Origin: Chloroflexia bacterium
GTDB lineage: Bacteria > Chloroflexota > Chloroflexia > Thermomicrobiales > CFX8
Reading direction: 5' to 3'
DNA: 48,826 nt
Assembly (NCBI GenBank): GCA_030431755.1
Contig: JAUIIK010000024.1
Coordinates: forward strand, 1-48,826
Positions 47,651-48,826 of the stretch are shown here, one piece after another (position 1 is the first letter of the stretch; every line of letters begins with the position of its first letter). A program made the position numbers and the translations under genes. The notes under the pieces were generated by a model. That model had not been told where the DNA came from and searched no databases. It saw only the letters and a program-made list of their open reading frames with translations.

Positions 47651-48373
47651 CTAGATCAGCAGCAGCGCCCCGGCGAGTATCAGCAGCACAGCCACCGCCA
47701 CGCGGAACACGGTGTCCGACACCTGGATCTGCATCCGGCCTCCGGCAAGCGATGCGACGACTGCAAACGGCAACAGGTAGATGCTCGGCCCAATCGCGCC
47801 CCGCCCGGCAACGCCGAGCGGCACATAGCTGACGAGTCGCACGACATCCAGCACGAGAAAATAGGTAAGCAGCGTCGAGTGCAGCGACGCCGAGCCGGGG
47901 AGAATCCGCTGGAGATAGGGCACGATGACCGGCCCACCTGTCCCGACCATACCCTGCAACAGACCCGCGACGAGGCCGGCAGCGCTGGTGTCGACCGTCC
48001 CGGCCGAGCGGACGACGAGCGCGCGCCGCGCCTGCATGAGAATGTGCGCTCCCGCGCCGACACTGAATACCCCAAGCGCCCGCGCGATCCAATGAACCGG
48101 CAGCGACGACAGCAGCACCGCGCCAACCGCCAACCCGACGAAGCTTGGGATCAGCACCCGCGCCAGCTCTGGACGGGCAATCGACCTGCGGCTGATGACC
48201 GCCAGCGCCCCGCCGGTCACCACCTGCACCGCCGCGACAACGACAATCGCCTGCTGTACATCCCAGATCAGGCTCAGCAACGGCACGGTCAGCAACGCCC
48301 CGCCAAACCCGGTGAACCCGCGCACGAACATCGCGAAGGAGACAATCAGGATTGCGAGGGTGACTTCGGTCAA
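47651..48373 (-). CDS. TauE/SafE family permease
   Basis: About 240 residues, with seven or eight membrane segments. GFTGFGGALLTVPLLSLI near the N-terminus and the mirrored GLLQGMVGTGGPVIVPYL mark the two halves of the family fold. These proteins export sulfite, sulfoacetate or other organic anions. The TTG at 48373 overlaps the stop of the GIY-YIG gene by 4 bases (TTGA) and is preferred over the longer frame. The 47490-47650 gap downstream holds the upstream region of the protease gene. Confidence 0.85.
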   Translation of the reverse strand: MTEVTLAILIVSFAMFVRGFTGFGGALLTVPLLSLIWDVQQAIVVVAAVQVVTGGALAVISRRSIARPELARVLIPSFVGLAVGAVLLSSLPVHWIARALGVFSVGAGAHILMQARRALVVRSAGTVDTSAAGLVAGLLQGMVGTGGPVIVPYLQRILPGSASLHSTLLTYFLVLDVVRLVSYVPLGVAGRGAIGPSIYLLPFAVVASLAGGRMQIQVSDTVFRVAVAVLLILAGALLLI

Positions 48374-48699
48374 CGTGGACGTGTGGGGGAAAGTGACTCG
48401 CCGTGAGTATCGGCATACCAACCGCTGGTCAAGTCGTCCCAGTCAGGATTGGAGGTATCGATCAGAGCGGTATTCTTCGAGCGTCGCCAGTTCTTGAGCT
48501 GTTTCTCGCGGTCAATCGCGTCGTGGATGCTTGTGAAGTCTTCGAAGTAGACGAGCTTCGTCAGACCGTAGCGCGCGGCGAACGATCTCGCATCTGATCG
48601 CGTGCTATGTTCCCAGACACGGCGCTCGATGTCACTCGTCACACCGATGTATGTCGTCCTGGCTTCGTTCGCTAGTATGTAGACGGTGTACGTCTTCAC
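48370..48699 (-). CDS. Single-domain GIY-YIG protein
   Basis: About 109 residues. TVYILANEARTTYIGVTSD is the GIY-YIG core in which the first motif is reduced to VYI; RRVWEHSTR supplies the catalytic Arg and the REKQLKNWRRSKN helix is typical of the short stand-alone members. These are usually treated as putative endonucleases of unknown role. The GTG at 48699 is chosen because homology begins at KTYTVYI. It is translationally coupled to the TauE/SafE gene. Confidence 0.85.
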   Translation of the reverse strand: MKTYTVYILANEARTTYIGVTSDIERRVWEHSTRSDARSFAARYGLTKLVYFEDFTSIHDAIDREKQLKNWRRSKNTALIDTSNPDWDDLTSGWYADTHGESLSPTRPR

Positions 48700-48763
48700 C
48701 CTGATCCCGATCCCATCTCCGGTCCCAAACAGGCCGCCAGTCAACATAGCGCACCTTTGTCAT

Positions 48764-48800
48764 TCCGAGCGGAGGTTTTGCGGAGTCGAGGAATCCCAAC
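48764..48800. repeat. Partial dispersed repeat at the right edge
   Basis: TGTCATTCCGAGCGGAGG followed by GTCGAGGAATCCC resembles the ends of the elements at 23-168 and 32404-32549 (CATTCCGA, GAGGGATC). It may be a third, diverged copy cut by the window edge. No gene is seen from 48700 to the end. Confidence 0.4.
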
Positions 48801-48826
48801 GAGGACTCTGGAAGATCGAGTACGGC

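Overview
The window is high-G+C bacterial chromosome, densely packed and coded mostly on the minus strand. It holds about 47 protein genes, no rRNA or tRNA that I could recognise, and no CRISPR array, prophage or transposase. The gene set (a long murein/division cluster without outer-membrane genes, a complete F-type ATP synthase operon, an acyl-CoA carboxylase with a fused biotin carboxylase-carrier subunit, frequent GTG and TTG starts) fits a Chloroflexota bacterium, perhaps near Thermomicrobia/Sphaerobacter. That assignment is an inference from gene style and has not been tested against a database.

Layout. 1-9.2 kb is a mixed housekeeping region: a repeat element, prephenate dehydratase (pheA), a BrkB/YihY membrane protein, a HerA-like ATPase, a sugar-nucleotide epimerase-like gene, an MqnA-like protein, a flavin reductase-like protein coupled to two GT4 glycosyltransferases, and thioredoxin with a clear terminator. 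9.2-26.9 kb is the division and cell-wall (dcw) cluster, read right to left from mraZ: mraZ, rsmH, ftsL-like, ftsI, murF, mraY, murD, ftsW, murC, murB, ddl, ftsQ. A 525-base gap with two palindromic repeats follows, then ftsA, ftsZ, nrdR and an unrecognised papain-like/C39-like protein. Almost every junction from rsmH to ftsQ is an overlap, so one long transcript is likely. Neither murE nor murG is present, and the places where they normally sit are closed by overlapping genes. The promoter of mraZ carries a 10-bp-period array of GTGGGG boxes that looks like a MraZ autoregulatory operator, with a perfect DnaA box next to it.

27.0-32.3 kb holds an acyl-CoA carboxylase operon (beta subunit, small subunit, alpha BC-BCCP subunit), a solitary mreB, and a cytosine deaminase resembling the fungal FCY1 enzyme. 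32.7-41.3 kb is the ATP synthase operon (atpI/Z-like, B, E, F, H, A, G, D, C) with murA at its 3' end. The subunit c gene atpE is bracketed by RNA hairpins and has an extended Shine-Dalgarno sequence, a plausible device for making subunit c in excess. 41.3-48.8 kb holds pyrG, a metallo-beta-lactamase-fold protein, recX, a DJ-1/PfpI protein, an aminotransferase, a site-2 protease-family protein, a TauE/SafE permease and a GIY-YIG protein.

Several dispersed palindromic repeats lie in the gene-free stretches: two copies of one 146-bp inverted-repeat element near 0.1 and 32.5 kb, a possible relative at the right edge, and other palindromes near 13.6, 13.75, 43.1 and 44.0 kb. I found no obviously new multi-gene system. 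The most rewarding leads are the MraZ operator/DnaA box, the loss of murE and murG from an otherwise intact cluster, the RNA structures around atpE, the nrdR-linked papain-like protein, the FCY1-type deaminase and the repeat family.
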